Of a stretch of 64,000 nt of DNA, positions 55,821-64,000 are shown in pieces. The DNA is from Nostoc piscinale CENA21. Its GTDB lineage: Bacteria; Cyanobacteriota; Cyanobacteriia; Cyanobacteriales; Nostocaceae. Each line of letters opens with the position of its first letter. Position 1 is the stretch's first letter. Location of the stretch: the NCBI RefSeq assembly GCF_001298445.1, contig NZ_CP012036.1, positions 4,948,158 to 5,012,157 of the forward strand, written 5' to 3'. Made by a program: the position numbers and the translations under genes. The notes under the pieces are model-generated. The model was not told where the DNA came from. It did not search any database and saw nothing but the letters and a program-made list of their open reading frames with translations.

Positions 55821-56633
55821 TTAAGAAAATATTTCCACAAATAATTTACGTCCAGCTTTTCTCATTGCTTGGATCAATTGTTGTTTTTGATTTAAACGGT
55901 AAAAACCACGGACTGAGTAATCAACATCAATATCGTGTTTTTGAAACAACTCAACTACAGCCTCTTCTAACCACTTACCTTTGACAATTCCAGTTAAACT
56001 ATAAGGAATGATATATTTACTTTGGCGATTAAAGTAGTCCAGACTTTGGCAATAAAATTTATCTGGTTCCTTACTTGCTCTGATTGAACCCCAGCGTTCA
56101 AATTCCCATCCTGATTCATTTGGCTTTAAATAAAACTTCAGTCTGTCTTTGTCCCAAATACCCGCCTGTAAACTTATGCGGTAGTTACATTTTTGTCGTA
56201 ATTCCCAAAGTAAAGGATACTTAGACAATTTTTTGTATGGTTCGTTTTTATTACCGACAATTTCCATTAACCTAATATGAGCGCACTCTTCATTTTCCAT
56301 AATTTGAAGGAATTCATCAATCAGAGCCGTATTGACATAATCATTGATAAAATAGTCTTCCTGTAAGTACAGTACATATTTTGTGTTAATTTTATCTAAA
56401 CAGCGAATCAAGCAGTCACTCCAACTTAATTTAGTACTTAATTCATCTAGTCCAACTTGAGAGCATTGAATATTGAGACCTGAGTAAGAGAAGGTTTTTG
56501 TTTCTGTGTTGAGAACAATAGGGTATGGACAATTTGGCCAATAAATAGAAAAAAGCTTGAAAAAAGGCTGCCAGCAATCTTCAAAACTATCTGTGCTATT
56601 TACTAAAATTGTTAATTGTGATTTGTTAGTCAT
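55821..56633 (-). CDS. Putative glycosyltransferase
   Basis: About 270 residues from the ATG at 56633 (MTNKSQLTILVNSTDSFEDC); the frame runs upstream to a TTG at 56648. A GT-A-like layout: start strand TILVNSTDS, and YVLYLQEDYFIND, where the acidic QEDY may replace the DxD metal motif. A WEFERWGSIRASKEPDKFYC stretch follows. I recognise no exact family. The setting among glycosyltransferases makes a sugar-transfer role likely. Confidence 0.6.
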   Translation of the reverse strand: MTNKSQLTILVNSTDSFEDCWQPFFKLFSIYWPNCPYPIVLNTETKTFSYSGLNIQCSQVGLDELSTKLSWSDCLIRCLDKINTKYVLYLQEDYFINDYVNTALIDEFLQIMENEECAHIRLMEIVGNKNEPYKKLSKYPLLWELRQKCNYRISLQAGIWDKDRLKFYLKPNESGWEFERWGSIRASKEPDKFYCQSLDYFNRQSKYIIPYSLTGIVKGKWLEEAVVELFQKHDIDVDYSVRGFYRLNQKQQLIQAMRKAGRKLFVEIFS

Positions 56634-56784
56634 ACTTAATATTATCAAGAGGTTATTAATGTCAATTAGATAGATACTTGTTTAAAAAAGTTTGATATGT
56701 ATCCAAAAGCACATAGCATTTTTACGAAAAAAATCATTGATTATTGCCTTATATAAAAATAGACAAGTAAGTTTATATGTTTGT

Positions 56785-57937
56785 TTATAAGCAACTACCA
56801 TAAATACTTTCTAAAGCTTTAATTTGCTTGGAATTATCGAAATTTCTTTTTATATGCTCTCTTGCCTTGATACTAAAGGATTGCCATTTTTCATTATCTT
56901 TTAATAGAGTCAAAATATACTCAGTTAGTCCATCAACATCTCGTTCTGCTGCCAAAAAACCAGTTTGTCCGTTAATGATAGCTTCTGGGATGCCAGCATG
57001 AAATGTACTCACAACAGGGAGTGCCATAGCTTGTGCCTCAACCACAACTGTAGGTAATCCTTCAGAATCTCCTTGAGCAGCAGTAACGCTTGGAGCTGCT
57101 AGCACTTGAGCGCGATTCATCCAACTTTTAACTATATCTGAAGGTTGTACTCCCAAAAACTGATAGTTGGTCAATAATTTTGCTGCTAGTGCTTCTAGCT
57201 CTGATCTTAGGGTACCATCTCCAATAATTATTAACTTCGTGTTAGGTAAAATAGATTGTACTCTTGCCATTGACTTAATTAAGTATTCACAACCTTTCTT
57301 TTCTGTTAAGCGCCCCACAAACAGAACTATAGGTTCTCTCGTTACGGAAACATCCGGCTGAAATTTTTTTAATGTTTATTCCATCATAATGTGTAATAAT
57401 TTTTTCTTCTGGAAATCCCTGCTCTATGAGCTTTATTTTGATAAAGTTAGATACAGCAAGAAACATCTTGGCTTCTCGCTTTAAAACTTCTCGACGATGA
57501 TAATAAATCCAATGATTTACGGAAGCATAACGAGCATATTCTTCTTTAACTGTGGCATCAGCACCTCGAAAGTGTACTAATAAAGGAATTTTAAGTTTGC
57601 GGGCTAATGGAAGTGCTAATACCCCGCTCAGACCAAATTGAGCATTGATTAAAACAGGATTGATTTGCTTTAGTTTTTGATAGAGATTTGGAGCAAAGCC
57701 TGAAAATTTAAATGCAGCCTCTACTAATTTACCGGGGAAGTTTCCTTGATTGACTACTGTTGTACGTTCTGAAGGTAAAGTTAATCCTCGGACAAAACGC
57801 GAGCCTACGTAATAAGCAGTAAAATTTTCTAGTTGTTCTCCTAATAAATCTCGAACAAATGTTTGAGAAGCAGGAAGTAATAGGCTACTGAATATCACAA
57901 CAGTCGGATTGGAGATATCCTGATTTTTCTCTAGCAT
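56785..57937 (-). pseudogene. Glycosyltransferase family 4, interrupted by one frameshift
   Basis: Start at 57937 (MLEKNQDISNPTVVIFSSLL). The break at the T7 run 57364-57370 disappears with six (NIKKFQPDVSVTREPIVLFV). Joined product about 383 residues. Acceptor half with NAQFGLSGVLALPLARKLKI and HFRGAD. Donor half VGRLTEKKGCEYLIKSMARV and GDSEGLPTVVVEAQAMALPV. Complete GT4 catalytic features. Confidence 0.83.
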
Positions 57938-58051
57938 GAACTTTTGGATTAGTTAAGAATATGATGAAACGGCATAATATAACTTGATTGTTACTTGCGA
58001 TCGCCTTAATTTGTGTATTTAATTTTATATTTCATAGTTGTGTAAAAATAG

Positions 58052-59041
58052 TTAATATTGAAATTTATCAAAACCATTAATTAATTGCATAACTTTAGAT
58101 TTCATCATAAAAACTGAACGATATCCATTATTTCCTAAAGTTGATAATACTATCCCTCTAATAATCATATTAATTGACCAAGGTAAATGTTGTAATAAAC
58201 CTACAGTGTAACGAAATGCCATCAGTCTTTTACCTTCTTCAACAGATTTTCCTACTTTAATTAACTGAATTATTGACATTTTTAATGAAATAAGTTTCCA
58301 ATATTCTATGTAGCCAACACGCTGTTTTATGGCTAAACTCCACTTATTTTTAAATATTTCCAAGCCTGTTGATTTAGCTGCCAAGTTTCCCCTAATCTGT
58401 TGGTCATGAAAATATCTAATAATTAGTGGTTGATCAACTGCTAAAAAATGGTTATTAGCTGCGGCTAGACTCAACCATAAATCATAGTCTTGAAAACTTG
58501 GTAAACTTTCATCAAAGCCATTAACTTCTAGTAAGGCAGAGCGTTTCACCATAAATAGTGAAGTAGTAGGAGGTAGCCAACCTCTCAATAAATTATCAAA
58601 AACATCTCCTTCATGAAGATGTAAACTGGGTATTTTCCGTTGTCCCTCTACACACTCATAACCTAGGCAATAAACAACAGTTGCCAGAGGATCATCACTC
58701 TCTTGTAAACGTTTTACTTGTAACTCTAACTTCTCAGCTAACCATTCATCATCACTATCTAAAAATGCAATTAATTCTGTACTTGCTGCTTTAATGCCTT
58801 GATTACGTGCATAGCTACCACCATAGTTCTTACCTAAAGGTAAAAATTTAATTCGTGGATCTGTAAATTCTTTAACTACTTCAGCCGTATTATCTGTGGA
58901 GCCGTCATCAACAATAATCAGTTCAAAATTCGATAAAGTCTGTTGAAGAATACTGGAAATTGCTCGTGGTAGTAAATTAGCTCTATTAAATGTTGGAACT
59001 ATTACACTAACAATTGGTTTTCCTTGTAGAGATGAATTCAT
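58052..59041 (-). CDS. Glycosyltransferase family 2
   Basis: 329 residues, GT-A fold. SVIVPTFNRANLLPRAISSI, ELIIVDDGSTDNTAEVV and the DxD-type FLDSDDEWLAEKLE are classic GT2 motifs; FQDYDLWLSLAA is the acceptor-side ED motif. C-terminal 100 residues are amphipathic and may contact the membrane. Cytosolic face of the inner membrane. Confidence 0.93.
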   Translation of the reverse strand: MNSSLQGKPIVSVIVPTFNRANLLPRAISSILQQTLSNFELIIVDDGSTDNTAEVVKEFTDPRIKFLPLGKNYGGSYARNQGIKAASTELIAFLDSDDEWLAEKLELQVKRLQESDDPLATVVYCLGYECVEGQRKIPSLHLHEGDVFDNLLRGWLPPTTSLFMVKRSALLEVNGFDESLPSFQDYDLWLSLAAANNHFLAVDQPLIIRYFHDQQIRGNLAAKSTGLEIFKNKWSLAIKQRVGYIEYWKLISLKMSIIQLIKVGKSVEEGKRLMAFRYTVGLLQHLPWSINMIIRGIVLSTLGNNGYRSVFMMKSKVMQLINGFDKFQY

Positions 59042-59093
59042 AATTTTCAGCTTCTAGAATTATTTAATTAGCTTTGCATTTTCATTAGATTTT

Positions 59094-60167
59094 TCACAGA
59101 CAAGATTGATATACATTCCCTGTTATTTTTGCTATATTTAGCCAGTCATATTTTTCTGCTATTTTGCGATTGTATTGACCCATATTTGATAATTTATTTT
59201 GTTTTTCTAAGGCCAACTGCATAGCTTGAATCAAACCATATTCATCATCAATGTCATATAAAAATGCTCCAGAATTATCTAACACTTCTGCAATACATCC
59301 TTTACGGGGCGCAATACAGGCTCTACCAAAAGACATAGCTAACATTACCGCACCTGACGTTAGAATATCTCGATAGGGAAACACAACTACATCACAAGCA
59401 TTCAGATAAATTTGAAGTTTCTCAGAAGGGATGAATCCTGGTATAAATTTGATTTTTGGATCGTCATCAATCTTCTGTAAAAGCATATCTGTCATTTCTG
59501 GACTATTTTGATATACTTTACCTGCAATCACTAGTTGACTGGCATCGTTATGCAGCTGTTTAAATGTATCTATTAGTTCCAAGACTCCTTTATAGGGTCT
59601 AATCATCCCCAGAAACAGGAAAACCAACGCAGAATCATCTAAATTCAAGCTTTTGCGGGCTAGAGTTTTTTCAATATTGTTATCGTAACAATTGATATAG
59701 TTACCATGTGGGACTACGAACACTTTAGCTTGATTATCTTTAAGGGAAAGACTTTTAATAACTTCTTCTTTAGCTGATTCACAATGAGCAATAATCGCAT
59801 CAGCGAATTTAGCCACTAAATAACTACATAAATTATCTAAAAGTAAGTTTTGATTTTCATGGTTTTTCAAATTGTGTACAGTCCAAATAATTTTTATTCT
59901 TAGAAGTTTTAAGATAATCAATTCTAAAATGAAAAATGATAACTTTAGGATTTTTTCTAAAACATTGGAACCTGCAAAAAATGGATGGAGCCAATGTAAG
60001 TGTACTATATCTGCTTTCTGGGGAAACAATAATGCTGGTAAAAAGAAAGTTGTTGAAGAGGAAGGATGAGGGAAATCTGCTTGAATGTCTAATTTATTGA
60101 GGTGATTAATCAGCTCTTTTTGGTATGGATTATCATCATTGGTTCGAGGTAAAAATATTGATTTCAT
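59094..60167 (-). CDS. Glycosyltransferase family 4
   Basis: 357 residues, MKSIFLPRTNDDNPYQKELI. DIVHLHWLHPFFAGSNVLEK, IIWTVHNLKNHE, FLFLGMIRPYKGVLELIDTF and CDVVVFPYRDILTSGAVMLA are GT-B/GT4 landmarks. The HLHWLHP element is seen in several polysaccharide transferases of the family. Fifty-two bp downstream of a GT2 gene, same strand. Confidence 0.88.
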   Translation of the reverse strand: MKSIFLPRTNDDNPYQKELINHLNKLDIQADFPHPSSSTTFFLPALLFPQKADIVHLHWLHPFFAGSNVLEKILKLSFFILELIILKLLRIKIIWTVHNLKNHENQNLLLDNLCSYLVAKFADAIIAHCESAKEEVIKSLSLKDNQAKVFVVPHGNYINCYDNNIEKTLARKSLNLDDSALVFLFLGMIRPYKGVLELIDTFKQLHNDASQLVIAGKVYQNSPEMTDMLLQKIDDDPKIKFIPGFIPSEKLQIYLNACDVVVFPYRDILTSGAVMLAMSFGRACIAPRKGCIAEVLDNSGAFLYDIDDEYGLIQAMQLALEKQNKLSNMGQYNRKIAEKYDWLNIAKITGNVYQSCL

Positions 60168-60260
60168 GTTTAATTAATAGGATAAATATTTTTTAAATTT
60201 ATTTTTATGTGGATTATCAAGATAAATCTGATCCAAAAATTTTCTACTTGTTAGCGATTT

Positions 60261-61247
60261 TTAAGATGCTATTTTTGTCTGATTTAACCAATTCCTGAGT
60301 TTCCAAAATTTGTTGAATAATTCTACGATGGTTAAACGAATTTTTAATTTAATGTAACTTGGATAGAAAGTTTTGCTCATGGGAAAACTCTCTAAAAGAG
60401 CCTTGACAGTTTGAGTATCGCCGACATAAACATGGCGATAAGCTGCTAGTAATGCGTAATATGCTAAACAATGCTCCAGAAGAGAACGATATTCTGGGGG
60501 ACAGTGATTTCTGATGGGTTCTGGATCTGTAAGTTTGGGCCAAGGTGGTCGTACTTCTTTGCGTCCTTGCCCAAGTTCAGACGCTTCTGTGTGATGCCAC
60601 ATGAGTGGGGTGGGGTCTAAATAAATTTGGTAATTTAATGCTGCTTGTATCCATAAATAAGAATCTTCGCCATAAGTGCAGCGGTCTTTACTATAGAATC
60701 CACCAAATTGTTCGACGATCTGCCGTGAGCATAATACTGCTCCAGAGTGGAAGAAGTCGATCGCAGATTTCACTGATTGCGGTTTCATATTAGTAGGCAG
60801 TCGCCATACACCTTCTGTTGCCAGAAAATGGGGAAGATGTTCTTGCCAGCTTGTACGTTCTTCACCCCGAAAATGTCCACTGACACTCAGCAAACACTCA
60901 GGGTGTTTTTGAAGATTTTCTATGGACTTCTCTAAGAATTCTGGTAGCCACTCATCATCAGCATCAAGAAATGAGAGAAAGGGAGCCTTGCTTTCGGTGA
61001 TACCTCTGTTACGCGCTGCACCAGGGCCGCTATTCATTTGGTGAATGATGTGAATGCGGGAATCGTGATAATTGCTAACAATATCTGGGCCATTATCTGT
61101 AGAGCCATCATTCACAACGATGATTTCAAAGTTTTGATATGTTTGCCCTAGGACAGAGTCGATCGCTCTAGCGATATACTTACCTTTGTTGTACAAAGGT
61201 ATGATCACACCCACAAGCGGAACTTGGTTTGGCTCCAATTCTTTCAT
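60261..61247 (-). CDS. Glycosyltransferase family 2
   Basis: 328 residues. VGVIIPLYNKGKYIARAIDS, EIIVVNDGSTDNGPDIVSNY and SFLDADDEWLPEFLEKSIEN are GT2 signatures; CTYGEDSYLWIQAAL is the ED motif. Same cluster and direction. Confidence 0.93.
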   Translation of the reverse strand: MKELEPNQVPLVGVIIPLYNKGKYIARAIDSVLGQTYQNFEIIVVNDGSTDNGPDIVSNYHDSRIHIIHQMNSGPGAARNRGITESKAPFLSFLDADDEWLPEFLEKSIENLQKHPECLLSVSGHFRGEERTSWQEHLPHFLATEGVWRLPTNMKPQSVKSAIDFFHSGAVLCSRQIVEQFGGFYSKDRCTYGEDSYLWIQAALNYQIYLDPTPLMWHHTEASELGQGRKEVRPPWPKLTDPEPIRNHCPPEYRSLLEHCLAYYALLAAYRHVYVGDTQTVKALLESFPMSKTFYPSYIKLKIRLTIVELFNKFWKLRNWLNQTKIAS

Positions 61248-61284
61248 CTTGATGTTCCTGCAATGATGAAGGTTTACTGCATAA

Positions 61285-62514
61285 TTAAGCTAATATCTGT
61301 GCAATTAAGTCAAAATTAGTTGCTGTTCTTTGTTTGATTTCCGGTAAAACTGAATTTAAGTGAGCAGATACTTGCTGGCGTTGTTGCCAAGCACTACGAA
61401 TTGTGTTGCAAGCTGTATCAATATCGAGAAACTGTTGAGCAGATATCAGTAATCCTTGGTGAACCATTTCTGCACCAAGTAAATCAGTCATGATACCTTC
61501 GGCTTTGACAGAGTAACCTATGGGTAAGGTACAAACACCACTGGATAATCCAGCGATCGCAGCGTGCATTCTCTCAGACACAACTAAATCGCAAGTACTG
61601 ATCAAACCTTTAAATTCTGAGGCTGTATGTTCAGCACCAGCTAACTGCACACGAGGATCGAAGTTGAATAATCTCTGCAATTGTCCGGCGAGAATGCGAT
61701 CATCATTGTGAGGACGATAATCATGTACATGGGGAATTAGTATTACTTGCGCCCCAAATTCATCAAGAATCATCTTAATTACTTGAGACCAAACTTTGAT
61801 GTGTTGCTCGTAGTCAGTGCGAGTATAGCGACAAATACCTTGACTAATTCCGAGGGCAACTACGGGACGGTCTGGATTGATATTGTACAATTTCCGCAAG
61901 TTAGCAACAATTTCTGGTGATGCTGGCGGGAGCAAAAATGCTGGATCAGATGTGTGTTTAACGATATCTGAAGACAGACCTAAATCTTTAGTTACATACT
62001 TATAAGAAAATCCTTCTCTGACAGTCACTAACTTGGAGCGACGAGCAACATTAAGCCAAATTTCTGCTTCTGTTTGAGTTTTAAAAGGCCCAATAGATTG
62101 CGCCAGGAATACTACAGGCACACCAGCGTCTAAAGCATATTCTAAGGGTTGGAGTTGTCTTTTGAGAAAGTTGACACCGTAATCAGAGCTAAATATATCG
62201 CCACCAGATGCGATCGCCACCGAGGCCCCATCCAGCAACCGCAACATATCTTTGTACGCAGGTGCTATAGGCTTGTAAAACTGAGATAAATTGTTCCGCC
62301 AGCGATGAAGTTTATGAAGTGGTCTTAAGGAACCATCGCTAATCAAATCCACGTTGTACTGTTGCAACCTGACTTCATCATAATCAAGCGTTTCCGTGAG
62401 GATACTCATAGCCAGCTTTGGCTGACGTTGGCGTAGCTGCTCAATGGTGGTAATAACCATTGCTTCAACACCTCGGTTACGTAATCCAGTAATTCCCGTA
62501 ATAACTGCTTTCAC
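61285..62514 (-). CDS. Polysaccharide pyruvyl transferase (WcaK/CsaB-like)
   Basis: 409 residues. GITGLRNRGVEAMVITTIEQ at the N-terminus, GGDIFSSDYGVNFL, LAQSIGPFKT, and VSERMHAAIAGLSSGVCTLP near the C-terminus are the conserved elements of the pyruvyl transferase family (GT-B-like fold). Adds a pyruvate ketal from phosphoenolpyruvate to a sugar, giving the polymer negative charge. Interesting in that its donor, PEP, is also the substrate of AroF in this window, though no direct link is implied. Confidence 0.9.
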   Translation of the reverse strand: MKAVITGITGLRNRGVEAMVITTIEQLRQRQPKLAMSILTETLDYDEVRLQQYNVDLISDGSLRPLHKLHRWRNNLSQFYKPIAPAYKDMLRLLDGASVAIASGGDIFSSDYGVNFLKRQLQPLEYALDAGVPVVFLAQSIGPFKTQTEAEIWLNVARRSKLVTVREGFSYKYVTKDLGLSSDIVKHTSDPAFLLPPASPEIVANLRKLYNINPDRPVVALGISQGICRYTRTDYEQHIKVWSQVIKMILDEFGAQVILIPHVHDYRPHNDDRILAGQLQRLFNFDPRVQLAGAEHTASEFKGLISTCDLVVSERMHAAIAGLSSGVCTLPIGYSVKAEGIMTDLLGAEMVHQGLLISAQQFLDIDTACNTIRSAWQQRQQVSAHLNSVLPEIKQRTATNFDLIAQILA

Positions 62515-62565
62515 TTGATTTTTAACTCCATCTTTAGTAATGTTTTTTACTTAAACAATAAGCTT

Positions 62566-63987
62566 TTAATAAATTTTTTTACACTTTTGGATAAATTGCT
62601 TCCATAAAACAGTAGATGGGTAAGTCAGTTGATATTGCAACACTAAAAAATTCATACTTTTTGGGAACACAGAAAACTGTCCAGCTTTTATGGCTTTTTG
62701 AAAAGCAATGTGGCTCTCTTCGCCTAATTTCATCCTCAGTTCTTGTCGTTTTTGCAGTTGTCTACTTAAATGGCTGATTTGCGCTTTAACCCGCTTATTT
62801 GGTCGCCATTCACCACGTTTGTCCGCCAAATATAAACGATAGGCTAAACCTTCCCTGCGATGGTTTAATCCCGAAGCTTGCGATTTTGCGACTTTATCTG
62901 CTGTGATGGCATTAAGATGTAGATTACCTGCTGTTATTCCTTGTTCAATTAATTTTTGGATTACTATATTACGAACAACAACTACATTTGTGCCTTGACT
63001 ATCATTAACATATTCAGGTAGCCAAGCATCACCAACAACTATATCTGCTGCTTCCGCAATTACATCATCACAATACTCACAGGCTTTATATTTAAAAAAA
63101 CCATGTCCCCAGTCCCAACCGTATAAATCACGCACCGGACTAATACATTCAATCACTTCACCATCTTTTAACCCAACAGCTTTCATCCCATATTGATTAG
63201 CGCCTCTATCAGCAAGCTTATATCGGAAGTCAAACTCTAAAAGATCACCTGGTTTGATTCCACCTTGCCAAGCAAACATTTGTGCAAAATGAATACTTTT
63301 TAAATGTCCGCAAATTAACCCTACACAAAATTTTATCCGTTCAGCAATTATTGGATCTTGCTTCATCAGCAGCCGAATAGCTTTAATAAAACATGGAATA
63401 CCAACTATTACATAACGCCCAGGCTGCTCTCGCAGCATTTGTATAACTTCCGAGATTTCAATTGGGTAATATCGTGATTTTGCTCCGTTACGTACCTCTT
63501 CTATAGTTTTAGATATTTGGTATTTGAATAATCTGGGATCTGTTGGCGAAGGAGTACAAGGCTTAACATGAATAACTCCATCAACTAATCCCTCACTCAG
63601 AAGTTGAGTAACAATCCAATTACCCATACCACCTGAACTACCAAGTTTACGGAAATCACTTTCGCTGACAAAACCTGCATAGGTTGTCAGATAGTAGCCA
63701 ATTTGGTTGTGATATTGACAATCTTTGCCGAATATTTCCTCCGCAATCTGATCTTCATTTAATCCTTCATTTGAAAAAGGACAAACTTTTCCCAACGAAA
63801 TCTGATGAGAGGTTTGAACTACTGGCTCACTAAGAGTGGCACACAGCTTGCCATACTCATCTAGTTTCATCTTAATTGGAGAATCAACTACAGCAGCACA
63901 AGCACCACAACCTATACAATAACCACCGTCTACTACAGTTTCTAATAGTTTGGATATTTCTTGATTTTTTGATGTACTGCCTAACAT
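62566..63987 (-). CDS. FrhB-like protein (coenzyme F420 hydrogenase/dehydrogenase beta subunit family)
   Basis: 473 residues, complete start at 63987. N-terminal ferredoxin-like cluster (GGYCIGCGACAAVVDSP), then the FrhB_FdhB C-terminal domain with LGSSGGMGNWIVTQLLSEGL, VGIPCFIKAIRLL, VGLICGHLKS, and a second Cys set KACEYCDDV before AADIVVGDAW. The family recurs in exopolysaccharide clusters next to pyruvyl transferases, where the role is unclear. It is the first gene of the minus-strand cluster inside the window; upstream genes are beyond 64000. Confidence 0.85.
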   Translation of the reverse strand: MLGSTSKNQEISKLLETVVDGGYCIGCGACAAVVDSPIKMKLDEYGKLCATLSEPVVQTSHQISLGKVCPFSNEGLNEDQIAEEIFGKDCQYHNQIGYYLTTYAGFVSESDFRKLGSSGGMGNWIVTQLLSEGLVDGVIHVKPCTPSPTDPRLFKYQISKTIEEVRNGAKSRYYPIEISEVIQMLREQPGRYVIVGIPCFIKAIRLLMKQDPIIAERIKFCVGLICGHLKSIHFAQMFAWQGGIKPGDLLEFDFRYKLADRGANQYGMKAVGLKDGEVIECISPVRDLYGWDWGHGFFKYKACEYCDDVIAEAADIVVGDAWLPEYVNDSQGTNVVVVRNIVIQKLIEQGITAGNLHLNAITADKVAKSQASGLNHRREGLAYRLYLADKRGEWRPNKRVKAQISHLSRQLQKRQELRMKLGEESHIAFQKAIKAGQFSVFPKSMNFLVLQYQLTYPSTVLWKQFIQKCKKIY

Positions 63988-64000
63988 TAATTAAATTCTC

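Noticed and set aside
1..64000. Reduced endosymbiont genome (many broken genes)
   Set aside because: The breaks are all single-base A/T homopolymer changes in otherwise intact genes, which fits sequencing error better than reductive decay; the window also keeps many accessory genes.

Overview
The window looks like chromosome from a filamentous, probably heterocyst-forming cyanobacterium (Nostoc/Anabaena/Calothrix-like). The evidence is the frequent HIP1 octamer GCGATCGC, the phycobilisome core operon apcE-apcA-apcB-apcC, a bidirectional [NiFe] hydrogenase (hox) operon, many short tandem repeats of 7-9 bp between genes, and a decayed CRISPR array whose repeat resembles the Nostoc type (RC ends GGGATTGAAAC). 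No rRNA or tRNA gene was seen. The species cannot be named from the sequence alone.

Layout. 1-1.5 kb: edge of a Uma2-type nuclease gene, then aroF (DAHP synthase, minus strand). aroF is preceded by two consecutive transcription attenuators, each with its own short leader peptide packed with Phe, Tyr and Trp codons; this is the most striking regulatory find. 1.6-7.1 kb: a zinc-ribbon membrane protein, a J-domain/pentapeptide-repeat protein, a polytopic membrane protein and a HAMP histidine kinase. 7.1-13.1 kb: transposase debris, a CheY-like regulator and a very large hybrid kinase locus that begins with an OmpR-like DNA-binding regulator. 13.6-21.3 kb: universal stress protein and hoxE-F-U-(DUF3122)-Y-(CBS-CP12)-H, with a convergent peroxiredoxin-like gene. 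21.5-31.1 kb: a membrane alpha/beta hydrolase and coiled-coil partner, a nitrogen-compound hydrolase cluster (amidohydrolase, isochorismatase-like hydrolase, cupin, DJ-1-like), a DUF1400 hydrolase, a candidate small RNA and an AbrB-type membrane protein. 31.6-35.1 kb: ankyrin protein, a 33-residue membrane microprotein and a secreted protein. 35.6-40.9 kb: the apc operon. 41-45.6 kb: CRISPR relic, CHAT-TPR protein, DUF3110 protein and murQ. 46.3-64 kb: a secreted glycoside hydrolase, a nucleotidyltransferase-like gene, and a long minus-strand exopolysaccharide cluster (about ten glycosyltransferases, an O-antigen-polymerase-like protein, a pyruvyl transferase and an FrhB-like protein).

How the parts work together. 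The apc operon supplies the allophycocyanin core and its membrane linker (four linker repeats, consistent with a five-cylinder core). The hox operon supplies an NAD(P)-linked hydrogenase, and carries a CBS-CP12 gene that may connect adenylate/redox state to the Calvin cycle. The right-hand 18 kb makes and polymerises a surface polysaccharide, probably with pyruvylated sugars.

Sequence quality. Eleven loci are interrupted by 15 single-base shifts, all within or next to A/T homopolymers of 6-9 bases, and 13 of the 15 look like one extra base. Reading is restored in each case by changing the run length by one. Either this assembly has homopolymer errors, or the genome has a real slippage phenomenon. 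I annotate those loci as interrupted genes and give the position of each break.
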